Shown piece after piece: positions 7,565 through 15,835 of a DNA stretch of 41,304 nucleotides. Below the pieces are notes generated by a model. The model was not told where the DNA came from. It did no database searches and worked only from the letters and a program-made list of their open reading frames with translations. This stretch comes from Pusillimonas sp035515275. Lineage in GTDB: Bacteria > Pseudomonadota > Gammaproteobacteria > Burkholderiales > Burkholderiaceae_B. The stretch covers positions 1-41,304 of the forward strand of contig NZ_DATJBQ010000104.1 of NCBI RefSeq assembly GCF_035515275.1, in the 5' to 3' direction. The position numbers and the translations under genes are program-made. Within the stretch, counting starts at the first letter, position 1. Every line of letters starts with the position of its first letter.

Positions 7565-8476
7565 TCATAGATCCCGCTCCATGGGCAGGCTAAGGTCGCT
7601 GCCCCACTCTGCCAATGAGGCATCATAGATCCGTACATCGGGGTGGCCCGACATCATCAGCACAAAGGCCACGGCGCTGGCCGAGACGCCGCCGCCACAA
7701 TAGGTAATGACGCGTTCGCCGCCCTTGACACCCGCGTTGTGGAGCACCTCGTGCAAAGCTTCGCCCTCAAGGAACCGCCCGTCTGCGGTCAGCACATTGG
7801 CGGCAGGCAGGCTGATGCTGCGGGGTATGCGGCCAGGTCGGCCCTTGCGCGGCATTTCCTCACCGCTGAACTGGGCGGGTCGCAATGCATTGATGAGGCA
7901 GGTTTGGTCGTCGTTCAACGCAGCCTTGACGTCTTCAAGCGACGCAACCAACGGCGCAGGGGGCGTGGGAACAAAGTTGCCTTGCGCGCGGGGCTGCGAC
8001 GGCCCGGTCTCAACGGGACGCCCTTCGGCCACCCATTTTTTATAGCTGCCGTTCAGAATATGCGCATGGTCAAAACCATAGACACGCAGCATCCACCATA
8101 CTCGCGTAGCCCACCAGATATTGCCTGTACTGTAGATGACCACGGTGCTGTCATTGCTGACGCCCAGACGCTCTATGCTGCGTTTGAAGTCGGCGGCATT
8201 GGGCAGCATCAGGTGGTAGCGATGCCATTTATCGGATAGATCCAGGTCTATATCAATAAACTGCGCCCCCTTGATATGCCCCGCTTCGAACGCAGCACGC
8301 TCGGCATGCACGCGTTGCTGCACAATCGGGTCCACCACCATATTGGCGGTGCAGTCAAATACCAGCAATCCCGGGTCGTCCAGGTGACGGGCCAGCCACT
8401 CGGTTTCAACCAGAAAGCCCGGCACTCTGCCTTCGTCGGGGGTTTGAACGTTCAATATCTTTTCGTTAACTGTCAT
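7565..8476 (-). CDS. Rhodanese-type sulfurtransferase (thiosulfate / 3-mercaptopyruvate)
   Basis: 303 residues with two rhodanese domains. The inactive N-terminal one includes 'GHIKGAQFIDIDLDLSDKW' and 'VVIYSTGNIWWATRVWWMLR'. The C-terminal one carries the active-site loop CGGGVSAS with catalytic Cys260, resembling the CG[S/G]GV[T/S]A loop of mercaptopyruvate and thiosulfate sulfurtransferases. It would take a sulfane sulfur onto the cysteine as persulfide and pass it to an acceptor. The ATG at 8476 is preferred over a TTG at 8500. It lies between the permease and reductase genes of the organosulfur operon, with gaps of 33 and 27 bases, so it is co-transcribed. A sulfurtransferase is not part of the standard ssu or tau systems. 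Confidence 0.87.
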   Translation of the reverse strand: MTVNEKILNVQTPDEGRVPGFLVETEWLARHLDDPGLLVFDCTANMVVDPIVQQRVHAERAAFEAGHIKGAQFIDIDLDLSDKWHRYHLMLPNAADFKRSIERLGVSNDSTVVIYSTGNIWWATRVWWMLRVYGFDHAHILNGSYKKWVAEGRPVETGPSQPRAQGNFVPTPPAPLVASLEDVKAALNDDQTCLINALRPAQFSGEEMPRKGRPGRIPRSISLPAANVLTADGRFLEGEALHEVLHNAGVKGGERVITYCGGGVSASAVAFVLMMSGHPDVRIYDASLAEWGSDLSLPMERDL

Positions 8477-8509
8477 GCGTGTACTCGCAGTAGAAATCAA
8501 GTCGGCGCG

Positions 8510-9307
8510 TCAGGCTTCGGCCCAGCTCAAGAGCCGCCGCTGTGCCCGCACAATGCCGACGTCCATCAAATAGCCGACCAGCATGGTGACCAATACAAGG
8601 GCGTAGACCTGGGCCGACTGAAAGTAGCGTTGAGCCAGGACAATGGCCTCACCCAGGCCGCCGCCGGTAACCATCTCGGCGGTAAAAACCGTAATCAGCC
8701 CGATGGGCAAGGCAATGCGCAAGCCAGTGAACAGCGACGGCAAGGTGGCCGGCAAAATCACATGTCGGAACATGTCTGAATTGCGCGTACCCATCGACTG
8801 CGCCGCCCAGCGCAGTTTTGTCGGGATGCGGTCGGCGCCGGCCTGGGCCGCGACAATAAAGGGGAAAACACAGGTGGCAAAAACCAGGACTATCTTGGAA
8901 ACATCACCAATGCCGAACCACACCGTAAACACTGGAATCAGAGCAATTTTGGGCAATGGAAACCCGAACGCCACGAACGGCTCGCACACCCAGCGCAACA
9001 GCCGGTACTCTGAACATAAGAACCCGATGGCAATGCCCGCAACCGCAGCAAGCGCCACACCGGAAATGGCCCTGAACATACTGGTCCATAGCAATGCAAA
9101 AAGCTCGCCTGACTGAATCAGCTGCCACAGCTCGGTCAGCACCACACTAAGCATCGGCAGAAACAGGGGGCGAACCAGGCCCAGGCTGCTTACCACTTGC
9201 CAGACAATGGCGACCAGCACCAGCGGGTAAATGGCAAGGACCAGGGTGCGCAAACGCCCGGCACCGGGTTTAAGGTACGTATCAAGCATGGCTGTGTGCC
9301 GTTTCAT
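8510..9307 (-). CDS. Sulfonate/taurine-type ABC transporter permease (second of two)
   Basis: 265 residues with about six membrane helices (BPD_transp_1 fold). The cytoplasmic coupling loop 'RWAAQSMGTRNSDMFRHVILPATLPSLFTGLRIALP' contains the conserved EAA-type Gly and fits the SsuC/TauC/NitT family. The ATG at 9307 has GAGG shortly upstream and overlaps the previous gene by 26 bases; an alternative ATG at 9289 would overlap by 8. It is followed by the sulfurtransferase gene. It differs clearly in sequence from the neighbouring permease, so the transporter core is probably a heterodimer of the two. Substrate specificity is set by the binding protein and is unknown. Confidence 0.88.
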   Translation of the reverse strand: MKRHTAMLDTYLKPGAGRLRTLVLAIYPLVLVAIVWQVVSSLGLVRPLFLPMLSVVLTELWQLIQSGELFALLWTSMFRAISGVALAAVAGIAIGFLCSEYRLLRWVCEPFVAFGFPLPKIALIPVFTVWFGIGDVSKIVLVFATCVFPFIVAAQAGADRIPTKLRWAAQSMGTRNSDMFRHVILPATLPSLFTGLRIALPIGLITVFTAEMVTGGGLGEAIVLAQRYFQSAQVYALVLVTMLVGYLMDVGIVRAQRRLLSWAEA

Positions 9308-10073
9308 GCCACCTCAAGGCAAAGCGCGAGAAGCGGCGCAAGGCGGCATCAAAAAAATAGGCGACCACTATCGTGGCAAACAGCGCCGCGAACATGTAGT
9401 CGTAACTGCCTTGGTCACCATACTGAAAGATCAGCCGGCCAATGCCAAGGTTGGAAACAATCATCTCGCACGAAATGGCGACCAGCAGCGTAAACCCCCA
9501 GGCCACGCGGGCGCCGGTCAGTATTGACGGCATGGCCGCAGGCAATAGAACGCGCCACATAATGTCGCGCCGCCGGGTACCCAGGGACAGGGCGCTCCAC
9601 ACGAGCACCTTCGGTGTTTCGGCGGTGCCGCGATGGGTATACACCACCAGCGGAAGCATGGCGGTAATGGCAATCACGATGATGTTGGTCATTCCTCCGA
9701 CGCCGAACCACAGCACCAGCAGCGGGATCAAGGTGGTTTTTGGCAGCGAATAGGTGCTGCGCACCAGCGGCGAAAAAAACCCGTTGGCCTGGGGCGAGAC
9801 GGCCATGAACAGACCCAGGGTCACCCCAAGCGCCAGGCCCACCCCGTAACCCAGCAAGCTCGTGGCAATCGTGGCGCCCATGTTTTGGGCGAGCTCCCCC
9901 GAGTTGGCCAGATGAACCAAAGCGCTGAACACCGCCGGCAGCTCGGGTACAAAACCGGGCGACAGCCATTGCAAAGTGGTGGCGCCATACCAAATGCCGA
10001 ATACGGTGAGCACCGAGGCGGCGCCCACTGCCCAACGACCACAACGTTCCATACATAAAGAGGTGCTGCTCAT
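9282..10073 (-). CDS. Sulfonate/taurine-type ABC transporter permease (first of two)
   Basis: 263 residues, SsuC/TauC-like. A leading helix is at about 13-33, then 'VRSTYSLPKTTLIPLLVLWFGVGGMTNI', a signature stretch of this permease class, and the coupling loop 'SALSLGTRRRDIMWRVLLPAAMPSILTGARVAWGF'. The ATG at 10073 overlaps the ATPase stop as ATGA (10070-10073); a longer frame from 10124 lies wholly inside the ATPase gene and is rejected. It would form the membrane channel with the permease encoded just downstream. Having two distinct permeases rather than the single homodimeric SsuC is unusual for a sulfonate importer. Confidence 0.88.
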   Translation of the reverse strand: MSSTSLCMERCGRWAVGAASVLTVFGIWYGATTLQWLSPGFVPELPAVFSALVHLANSGELAQNMGATIATSLLGYGVGLALGVTLGLFMAVSPQANGFFSPLVRSTYSLPKTTLIPLLVLWFGVGGMTNIIVIAITAMLPLVVYTHRGTAETPKVLVWSALSLGTRRRDIMWRVLLPAAMPSILTGARVAWGFTLLVAISCEMIVSNLGIGRLIFQYGDQGSYDYMFAALFATIVVAYFFDAALRRFSRFALRWHETAHSHA

Positions 10074-10873
10074 GCCGACTGCTCTTTCCCCGAGCGCAAC
10101 ACCTGTTCGCGAACCGCCAGCCACACTTCGTTGCGCAGATGAGCGTAGGCGTCAGACAAGGTCACTGCCTCGCGGCCCTGCTTGCGGTCCATGTCGACGT
10201 TGAACTCGCGCACCATGGTTCCCGGCCGGCGCGACATGACATAGATCTTGTTAGAAAGGTACACCGCCTCGCCGATATCGTGCGTGACCATAATGACCGT
10301 TTTGCCCGATGACTCCCAAAGCCGCAACAGCTCGTCCTGCATGAACTCGCGAGTCTGGGCGTCGAGTGCGCCGAACGGCTCGTCCAGCAGCAGTATGTCG
10401 GGTTCATAAGCGAAGGTGCGGGCCAGTGCGACGCGCTGGCGCATGCCGCCCGACAGTTCGCGCGGATACCGCTGCTCGAAACCGTCCAGATGAATCAGGC
10501 TTATATAGCGCTCGACCGTTTGGCGAATCCGGGCCTCGCCCACCCCCTTGCGGCGCAAACCGTAGGCGATGTTGTCGTACACGGTAAGCCACGGAAAAAG
10601 CGCGTACTCCTGGAACACAATGCCGCGATCAACGCCGGGGCCGGTAATGAGCTTGCCTTCGCTGTATGCCTTGCCCGACGAGGGCTTCACAAACCCGCCA
10701 AGAATGTACAGCAAGGTACTTTTGCCACAGCCCGACGGTCCCACGATAGAGGCAAACTCGCCATCGGGAATGGAAAGGTTCACGTCCGTCAACGCAACGA
10801 CGTTGTCGCCCTTTTGCGTAAACTCCTTATGCAAGCCCTGGACGACAACAGCGGGTTTTACACCAACCGTCAT
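10070..10873 (-). CDS. Sulfonate/nitrate/taurine ABC transporter ATPase, SsuB/TauB-like
   Basis: 267 residues with all nucleotide-binding motifs: Walker A 'GPSGCGKST', Q-loop 'IVFQEYALFPWLTVYDN', signature 'LSGGMRQRVALAR', Walker B 'DILLLDEPFGALDA' and H-loop 'MVTHDIGEAVYLS'. The 'FQEYALFPWLT' and 'DEPFGALD' wording is typical of the NitT/TauT importer ATPases. It energises uptake through the two permeases encoded downstream. Its ATG overlaps the stop of the binding-protein gene (ATGA, 10870-10873) and its stop overlaps the next start in the same way, so three genes are tightly coupled. Confidence 0.93.
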   Translation of the reverse strand: MTVGVKPAVVVQGLHKEFTQKGDNVVALTDVNLSIPDGEFASIVGPSGCGKSTLLYILGGFVKPSSGKAYSEGKLITGPGVDRGIVFQEYALFPWLTVYDNIAYGLRRKGVGEARIRQTVERYISLIHLDGFEQRYPRELSGGMRQRVALARTFAYEPDILLLDEPFGALDAQTREFMQDELLRLWESSGKTVIMVTHDIGEAVYLSNKIYVMSRRPGTMVREFNVDMDRKQGREAVTLSDAYAHLRNEVWLAVREQVLRSGKEQSA

Positions 10874-11913
10874 TTCGAGCAGGGTCCGGGCAGGTAGGAC
10901 GAGTCGACGAACGGCGCAACATCCACCGCTTCAGGCAACAGACCCAGCTTGGCCATGGCGTCAACCGGGGCCTGCAGGCCCGAAGCCGAAATGCACGAAT
11001 CGGCGTCGCGATAGAAATCCTTTTCGGTCAGAAAATACTCGTTCAGGGATTCAGCCGGTGTCTTGGCCAGGTCGGCGGTCACCTCAATGAGCTTCTCGCG
11101 GTTCTCCGGGGCGTAGATCCATTTGACCGCATCTACATAATCGGCCAGCCAGGCGCGCACGGCATCCGGGTGCTCTTGCAGGAACTCCGTCCTTGCTGCC
11201 TGGAACAGGATCGGGTATGGCGGGACGACGCCCACCGCATCGAACACCACGCGCATGCCCCCTTTCTTCATTTCGTCGACCTGAAACGGCATGGCCAGCA
11301 CACCCGCCTCAATGCGTTTTTGTCGTAAGGCGGTGCCGATATTGCCGAAGGGCATCTCGACCACGCGCACGTCTTTGCGCGGATCAAGCCCCTGCTGCTC
11401 GAGCGCAATGCGCAAGATAATATCCACGCTGCCGTTGAAGGCATTGACCGCAACTCTCTTGCCTTTAAGGTCGGCGATTGTCTTGATGGGGCTGTCTTCC
11501 AGCACGACGAATGGGTTCGAGGCATAACCTTTTACGCCGTCTTTATGAATCTCGGCAATGGCGGTAACACCGCCGGGCACTGCCTGCTGTGCCAGCACGG
11601 TGGCAAAACTGGTAAAGGCCAGCGTACCCAGGTCGGCCTGACCCGCAGCCAGCAAAGTAGCCACGCCGGGCGTGCCGCGCGCAGTCGTGGTTTCAATGAC
11701 ATAGTCCTTACCATGACGCGTCAGCACGTTCTGCTTGAACCAATCGCTAAAAATGACGGTTTCAAGCTCTCCGGGCCCCACGACGCCTGCCGAGGCGTAC
11801 CGGATGACCGGCACGTCGGCCGCATGGACGAAGGAAGGCACAGCCAACAAGGCGCCGGCGCTCAGGGCGCCTTTCAGCAAGCTGCGGCGCGAGAATACGA
11901 AAAGTGATTTCAT
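10870..11913 (-). CDS. Tat-exported ABC substrate-binding protein, sulfonate/nitrate family (SsuA/TauA-like)
   Basis: 347 residues from the ATG at 11913, with GGAA eight bases upstream; longer readings run into the previous gene. The N-terminus 'SRRSLLKGALSAG' followed by a hydrophobic run and 'SFVHA' is a twin-arginine signal peptide, so the protein may be exported folded. The mature part has NMT1/SsuA features: 'VATLLAAGQADLGTLA', 'KTIADLKGKRVAVNAFNGS', 'MPFGNIGTALRQKRIEAGVLAMPF', and a C-terminal 'KTPAESLNEYFLTEKDFYRD'. It would bind an aliphatic or aromatic organosulfur compound in the periplasm. The gene lies 37 bases after the monooxygenase gene and overlaps the ATPase gene. Confidence 0.9.
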   Translation of the reverse strand: MKSLFVFSRRSLLKGALSAGALLAVPSFVHAADVPVIRYASAGVVGPGELETVIFSDWFKQNVLTRHGKDYVIETTTARGTPGVATLLAAGQADLGTLAFTSFATVLAQQAVPGGVTAIAEIHKDGVKGYASNPFVVLEDSPIKTIADLKGKRVAVNAFNGSVDIILRIALEQQGLDPRKDVRVVEMPFGNIGTALRQKRIEAGVLAMPFQVDEMKKGGMRVVFDAVGVVPPYPILFQAARTEFLQEHPDAVRAWLADYVDAVKWIYAPENREKLIEVTADLAKTPAESLNEYFLTEKDFYRDADSCISASGLQAPVDAMAKLGLLPEAVDVAPFVDSSYLPGPCSK

Positions 11914-11950
11914 GGGGTGTTCCGTTGCTTCAGGCCAATAAGGGGGCACA

Positions 11951-13285
11951 TCAGTTTGCCGGGCGTGCCAGACCCAGGTGATCGCGCAGCGTGGTGCCGG
12001 TGTACTCGCTACGGTACAGGCCGCGCGTTTGCAGCTCGGGTACCACCAAGTGCACGAAGTCTTCGATTCCGCCCGGCAGATAGGGCACCTGCACCATGAA
12101 ACCGTCGCAAGCACGCGCCTCGAACCAGCGTTGCATCTCTTCGGCAACTGCGGTGCCCGTGCCGTTGAAATTGCTTAAGGGGCCGACCGCATAGCGCTTG
12201 CCGATTTCCTTAAGCGACAGACCCTGTTTCTGGGTCAGCTCGGCAACTTCCTTGTAATGACCCTGCACGCCACCCACATCAACTGTCGGCAGGACCGAAT
12301 CAGACGGATAGGCTGAAAGGTCGATGTCCAGCTGATACGACAGCGTCGAAAGACCTGCCTCGGGGTCGGCCAGGGAGTCGAGCAGCGCCTGCTTTTCGCT
12401 TGCTATCGAAGCAGTTTCGCCCACGACGGGAACCATGCCCAGCAGGACGGAAACTTGATCCGGGTCGCGGCCGAACTTGACGGCACGTTCTTTGATGTCG
12501 CGGTAAAACTCTTGTGCCGACTCAAGCGAAGAGTGGGTCACAAAAATAACCTCGGCCCATTTGGCGGCGAAGTCGCGCCCCCGGTTCGAGGCGCCGGCCT
12601 GAATAAACACGGGGCGTCCCTGCGGGGAGCGGCTCACGTTCAGCGGACCTTCAACGTTGAACCATTTTCCGTGATGCGAGATAGCGCTTACCGCGCTGGG
12701 CTCGGCGAACTTGGGCTCGGCGCGATCCTGCACCAGGGCGTTGTCCTTCCAGCTGTCCCACAACTTGCAGGTAACGTCCAGAAATTCATCTGCGCGGTCG
12801 TAACGTTCTTCGCGCGAAAGCTGATCGCTGCGGCCGTAGTTATTGGCCTCGGCCTTTTGAAACGAGGTCACAATATTCCACGCGACCCGGCCACCACTCA
12901 GGTGATCCAGCGTGGCCAACTCGCGGGCCACATGAAACGGCTCGAAATACGAGGTGGAGATAGTGCTGGCCAGGCCCAGGTGCGTGGTGCTTGCAGCCAC
13001 CATCGACAGCACGACCATTGGGTCAAGCCGCAGGGCTCCCAGGGCGCCGTAGCGCAACTGGCTTTCCAGGCTGTCGCCGTGCCGGCGCGGTAAGGCCTGG
13101 ATGTCGGGCATGAACAGCATGTCGAACTTGCCGTCTTCGAGCGAACGGCCGATGTTTCGATAAAAATCCAGAGAAAGGATGTCGTGCCGGGCGGACGGGT
13201 AACGCCAGCCGCCATGATGACCGGAAACGGGTCCTGCCATGACGTAGGCGGCAAGTTTGATTTGACGGGGGGATGGTTGAGACAT
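11951..13285 (-). CDS. FMNH2-dependent monooxygenase, NtaA/SnaA/DszA/DmoA family
   Basis: 444 residues of bacterial-luciferase fold, the usual ~440-460 for the NtaA/SnaA/SoxA(DszA)/DmoA branch rather than ~380 for SsuD. The N-terminal 'GGWRYPSARHDILSLDFYRNIGRSLEDGKFDMLFMPD', 'GLASTISTSYFEPFHVARELATLDHLSGGRVAWNIVTS' and 'YDRADEFLDVTCKLWDSW' are hallmarks. Known members use FMNH2 and O2 to cleave C-S or C-N bonds, as in dimethyl sulfide, dibenzothiophene sulfone and nitrilotriacetate. As first gene of an operon with a sulfonate-type importer, a sulfurtransferase and SsuE, it most likely releases sulfur from an imported organosulfur compound. The exact substrate is unknown. Confidence 0.9.
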   Translation of the reverse strand: MSQPSPRQIKLAAYVMAGPVSGHHGGWRYPSARHDILSLDFYRNIGRSLEDGKFDMLFMPDIQALPRRHGDSLESQLRYGALGALRLDPMVVLSMVAASTTHLGLASTISTSYFEPFHVARELATLDHLSGGRVAWNIVTSFQKAEANNYGRSDQLSREERYDRADEFLDVTCKLWDSWKDNALVQDRAEPKFAEPSAVSAISHHGKWFNVEGPLNVSRSPQGRPVFIQAGASNRGRDFAAKWAEVIFVTHSSLESAQEFYRDIKERAVKFGRDPDQVSVLLGMVPVVGETASIASEKQALLDSLADPEAGLSTLSYQLDIDLSAYPSDSVLPTVDVGGVQGHYKEVAELTQKQGLSLKEIGKRYAVGPLSNFNGTGTAVAEEMQRWFEARACDGFMVQVPYLPGGIEDFVHLVVPELQTRGLYRSEYTGTTLRDHLGLARPAN

Positions 13286-13344
13286 GAACAGCGGAGACCT
13301 TGATTCTGAGACAATGCACGCGCGTTTTTGCGCCCTGTCTTAGT

Positions 13345-13391
13345 AGTATCCCTTAGCTGTTTTATTCCATCCAATAATAAGTAGGAATAAA
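13345..13391 (-). promoter_or_regulatory. Candidate promoter and operator of the organosulfur operon
   Basis: On the minus strand a possible -35 TTGGAT (plus-strand 13369-13374) and -10 GATACT (13345-13350) are 18 bases apart, ending about 60 bases before the monooxygenase ATG. They lie in and beside an inverted repeat, TTTATTCC (13361-13368) and GGAATAAA (13384-13391), with 8-bp arms and a 15-base spacer. That geometry suits a LysR-type regulator. TTATTCC-like half-sites recall CysB-family sites, which would fit sulfur-starvation control; that link is inferred. The remainder of the 253-base gap up to the PPK2 gene shows nothing else certain. Confidence 0.42.
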
Positions 13392-13538
13392 TTTATGCTT
13401 AGTGCGTATAAGCACGAAGGACCTTCCGCCTTCGGACGCAAGCCAGGGGCTTTGAACGCACTGTCATGAAATCGCCAGATCTATAGTACAAACTAACCGT
13501 TTTTGAACTTCCGCCCTGTTTGCCCCTTTCTTATCACC

Positions 13539-14474
13539 ATGACCGACCCTCACTCGTCCAACCCCAACCCCACACCGGCGCAACGCGTTGAAGCCGAGCT
13601 TATAGACAGTTTCGACGAAGAACTCGAAATGGAGCTGGACGATGAACGCATCGACGAACTGTTGCTGGAAGCCCCCGCGCAAGGGCCCACGCCGGACGGG
13701 CGCCTGGATCGCCGGTTTTATTTCACCGAGCTGTTTCGCCTGCAGCGTGAACTGGTCAAGCTCCAGGACTGGGTGCAGGAAAACAAACTGAAAATCGTGG
13801 TGCTGTTCGAGGGGCGCGATGCGGCCGGCAAGGGCGGCGCCATCAAGCGCATTACTCAGCGCCTGAACCCCCGCATCTGCCGGGTGGCGGCGTTGCCGGC
13901 TCCCAATGAGCGCGAACGCACGCAATGGTATTTTCAGCGCTATGTGTCTCACCTGCCCGCAGGCGGGGAAATGGTGCTGTTCGACCGCAGCTGGTACAAC
14001 CGGGCGGGCGTTGAAAAGGTCATGGGCTTTTGCACCGACGACGAGTACGAAGAGTTCTTTCGCTCGGTGCCCGAGTTTGAAAAAATGCTGGTGCGCTCGG
14101 GCATTATTTTGGTGAAGTACTGGTTTTCGATTACCGATGACGAGCAACACACCCGCTTCATGATGCGCATACACGACCCGCTCAAGCAATGGAAGCTCAG
14201 CCCCATGGATCTTGAGTCGCGCCGCCGCTGGGAATCGTACACCAAGGCCAAAGAGATCATGCTCGAGCGCACGCATATTCCCGAGGCACGCTGGTGGATT
14301 GTTGACGGCGTGGACAAAAAGCGCGCCCGCCTGAACTGCATTCGTCACCTATTGGGACAGATTCCATACGGCGAGCTCGAGCACCCTGAAATCAAGCTGC
14401 CCGAGCGTGTGTACAACCCCGACTACTTCCGCCACCCTGTGCCTAGAGACATGTATGTGCCGGCCATGTATTAA
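13539..14474 (+). CDS. ppk2: Polyphosphate kinase 2 (PPK2)
   Basis: 311 residues. After an acidic N-terminal stretch (about 15-45), the kinase core has Walker A 'FEGRDAAGKGGAIKR' (G92-G100), the lid region 'APNERERTQWYFQRYVSHLPAGGE', and the Walker-B-like 'LFDRSWYNRAGVEKVMGF' with D149. These are signatures of single-domain PPK2. The enzyme transfers phosphate between polyphosphate and nucleotides; the long form with 'DRSWYNR' is usual for enzymes that make NTP from NDP. The ATG at 13539 is chosen over an upstream TTG at 13503. It is divergent from the organosulfur operon and followed by a hairpin at 14508-14535. No functional tie to its neighbours is evident. Confidence 0.93.
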   Translation: MTDPHSSNPNPTPAQRVEAELIDSFDEELEMELDDERIDELLLEAPAQGPTPDGRLDRRFYFTELFRLQRELVKLQDWVQENKLKIVVLFEGRDAAGKGGAIKRITQRLNPRICRVAALPAPNERERTQWYFQRYVSHLPAGGEMVLFDRSWYNRAGVEKVMGFCTDDEYEEFFRSVPEFEKMLVRSGIILVKYWFSITDDEQHTRFMMRIHDPLKQWKLSPMDLESRRRWESYTKAKEIMLERTHIPEARWWIVDGVDKKRARLNCIRHLLGQIPYGELEHPEIKLPERVYNPDYFRHPVPRDMYVPAMY

Positions 14475-14507
14475 GTAACAGCACGCGAGTCTTGCACGCC
14501 AAGCAAA

Positions 14508-14535
14508 ACGGCCCGCTGTAACTACAGCGGGCCGT
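14508..14535 (-). terminator. Intrinsic terminator, minus-strand oriented, possibly bidirectional
   Basis: ACGGCCCGCTGT (14508-14519) and ACAGCGGGCCGT (14524-14535) form a perfect 12-bp stem with a four-base loop. Read on the minus strand the stem runs into TTTT (from AAAA at 14505-14508), so it best ends the LivK-type gene at 14611-15741. On the plus strand, after PPK2, only CCTTA follows, so termination that way would be weaker. Confidence 0.75.
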
Positions 14536-14610
14536 CCTTACCAAGCAGTTGGGCGCTGCGCCGCCGTTGCAACGGCGCCGGCAACCCTGTTCGCTGCGAT
14601 GCAGCCGGCG

Positions 14611-15741
14611 TTATTCCACCAGCTTCCAGTCGCCGTTCTTGACCTGCACCAGCGCGCTGGCGCGTTGATCGACGCCGGTGTGATTGGTGGGCGACATGTT
14701 GTAGACGCCGTGAGTGCCCACCACCTCTTCGCTGTTTTCAAGCGCCTCGCGAATGGCGGTGCGGAACTCGTTGGTGCCGGGCTTGGCGTTTTTAAGAGCC
14801 GTAGCAACGGCGTTGTCGGCCAGCAGGTAGGCGTCCCACGAATAAGCGGCAAACGCGTTGCGGGAACCTTCGCCGAACTGGCCTTCGTAGGCCTTGGTGA
14901 ACTCAAGCGCAACCTTCTTGATGGGGTTGCTGTCGGGCAACTGCTCGGCCACCATGACCGGGCCGGTGGGTGCGTAAGCGTCTTCAAGCGCTTTGCCGCC
15001 TACACGCAGGAAGTCTTTATTGATGACACCGTGGTTATGGTAGATAGGGCCCTTGTAGCCGCGCTCGCGCAGGGCCACCTGCGGCAGCGCGCCGGGCGTG
15101 CCCGAGCCACCCAGCACAACGGCGTCGGGCTTGGCGGCGATAAGCTTAAGCACCTGGCCCGACACGCTGGTGTCGATACGGCCGTAGCGCTCTTCGGCCA
15201 CCAGCTTGATACCGGCGTCTGGAATGGTGGCTTTCAGGCCCGAAAGCACCAGTTCGCCCCAAGAGTCGGCAAAGCCCAGGTAGCCCACCGTTTTGATGCC
15301 GTTTTTCTTCATGTGCTCGACCTGCGAGCCCATCATGATATTGATGGGCTGCGGCACCGAGAATGACCAGGCGTTGTCTTCAGCCTTGATGGGTGTGGGC
15401 GAAAGCGAGATTTGGGGCGTTTTAAGCTCGGAGGCCACTTCGGCCACGGCAATGGCGGTGGGCACACTGCTTGAGCCGATGATCAGGTCGACCTTGTCTT
15501 CTTGAATGAGCTTGCGTGCCAGCCTGACCGAGGTGGTGATGTCGGTGGCGTCGTCGACGATGACGTAACGCACCGGTTCGCCGCCCAGGGTTTGGGGCAC
15601 GACCGAAAAGGTATTTTTATAAGGGATGCCCAGCGACGCGCCCGGCCCGGTGGCCCCGGTAATGATGCCTACCGTAATTTCGGCGCCGGCCGCGAAGGGT
15701 ACTGCTGCGGCCAGAACCAGGGCCAAAAGACTTTTTTTCAT
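14611..15741 (-). CDS. LivK-type ABC substrate-binding protein (copy 1)
   Basis: 376 residues. A Sec signal peptide of about 20 residues ('MKKSLLALVLAAAVPFAAGA') precedes a type I periplasmic binding fold of the branched-chain amino-acid/amide family (Peripla_BP_6): 'ITVGIITGATGPGASLGIPYKN', 'DDATDITTSVRLARKLI' and 'KTVGYLGFADSWGE'. It is clearly paralogous to the protein at 25377-26531: both share 'GGSGxPGALPxxALRERGxKG' and a 'VVGTxGVYxMSPxxHxG' tail. No livHMGF permease or ATPase genes are nearby. It follows the acyl-CoA gene module on the same strand after a 183-base gap with palindromes. The ligand is probably an organic or aromatic acid rather than leucine, judged by context only. GGAG nine bases upstream supports the ATG. 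Confidence 0.88.
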   Translation of the reverse strand: MKKSLLALVLAAAVPFAAGAEITVGIITGATGPGASLGIPYKNTFSVVPQTLGGEPVRYVIVDDATDITTSVRLARKLIQEDKVDLIIGSSSVPTAIAVAEVASELKTPQISLSPTPIKAEDNAWSFSVPQPINIMMGSQVEHMKKNGIKTVGYLGFADSWGELVLSGLKATIPDAGIKLVAEERYGRIDTSVSGQVLKLIAAKPDAVVLGGSGTPGALPQVALRERGYKGPIYHNHGVINKDFLRVGGKALEDAYAPTGPVMVAEQLPDSNPIKKVALEFTKAYEGQFGEGSRNAFAAYSWDAYLLADNAVATALKNAKPGTNEFRTAIREALENSEEVVGTHGVYNMSPTNHTGVDQRASALVQVKNGDWKLVE

Positions 15742-15835
15742 GTGGATGTCTCCGATTGTTCAACTTGTTTCATAAAGCGCGTTACCGCCACGTACTGTTC
15801 CATTTTTGGCCGTGCTATGGCCGGGATGCCAAAGA

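Noticed and set aside
11914..12147. N-terminal extension of the sulfonate-type binding protein
   Set aside because: The extra 78 residues are out-of-frame sequence of the monooxygenase gene, and the ATG at 11913 begins a clear Tat signal peptide.
13464..14348. Long minus-strand open frame (294 codons) opposite the PPK2 gene
   Set aside because: It lies antisense to a gene with complete catalytic motifs. The GC-rich codon bias makes the complementary frame open, and the translation has no recognisable domain.
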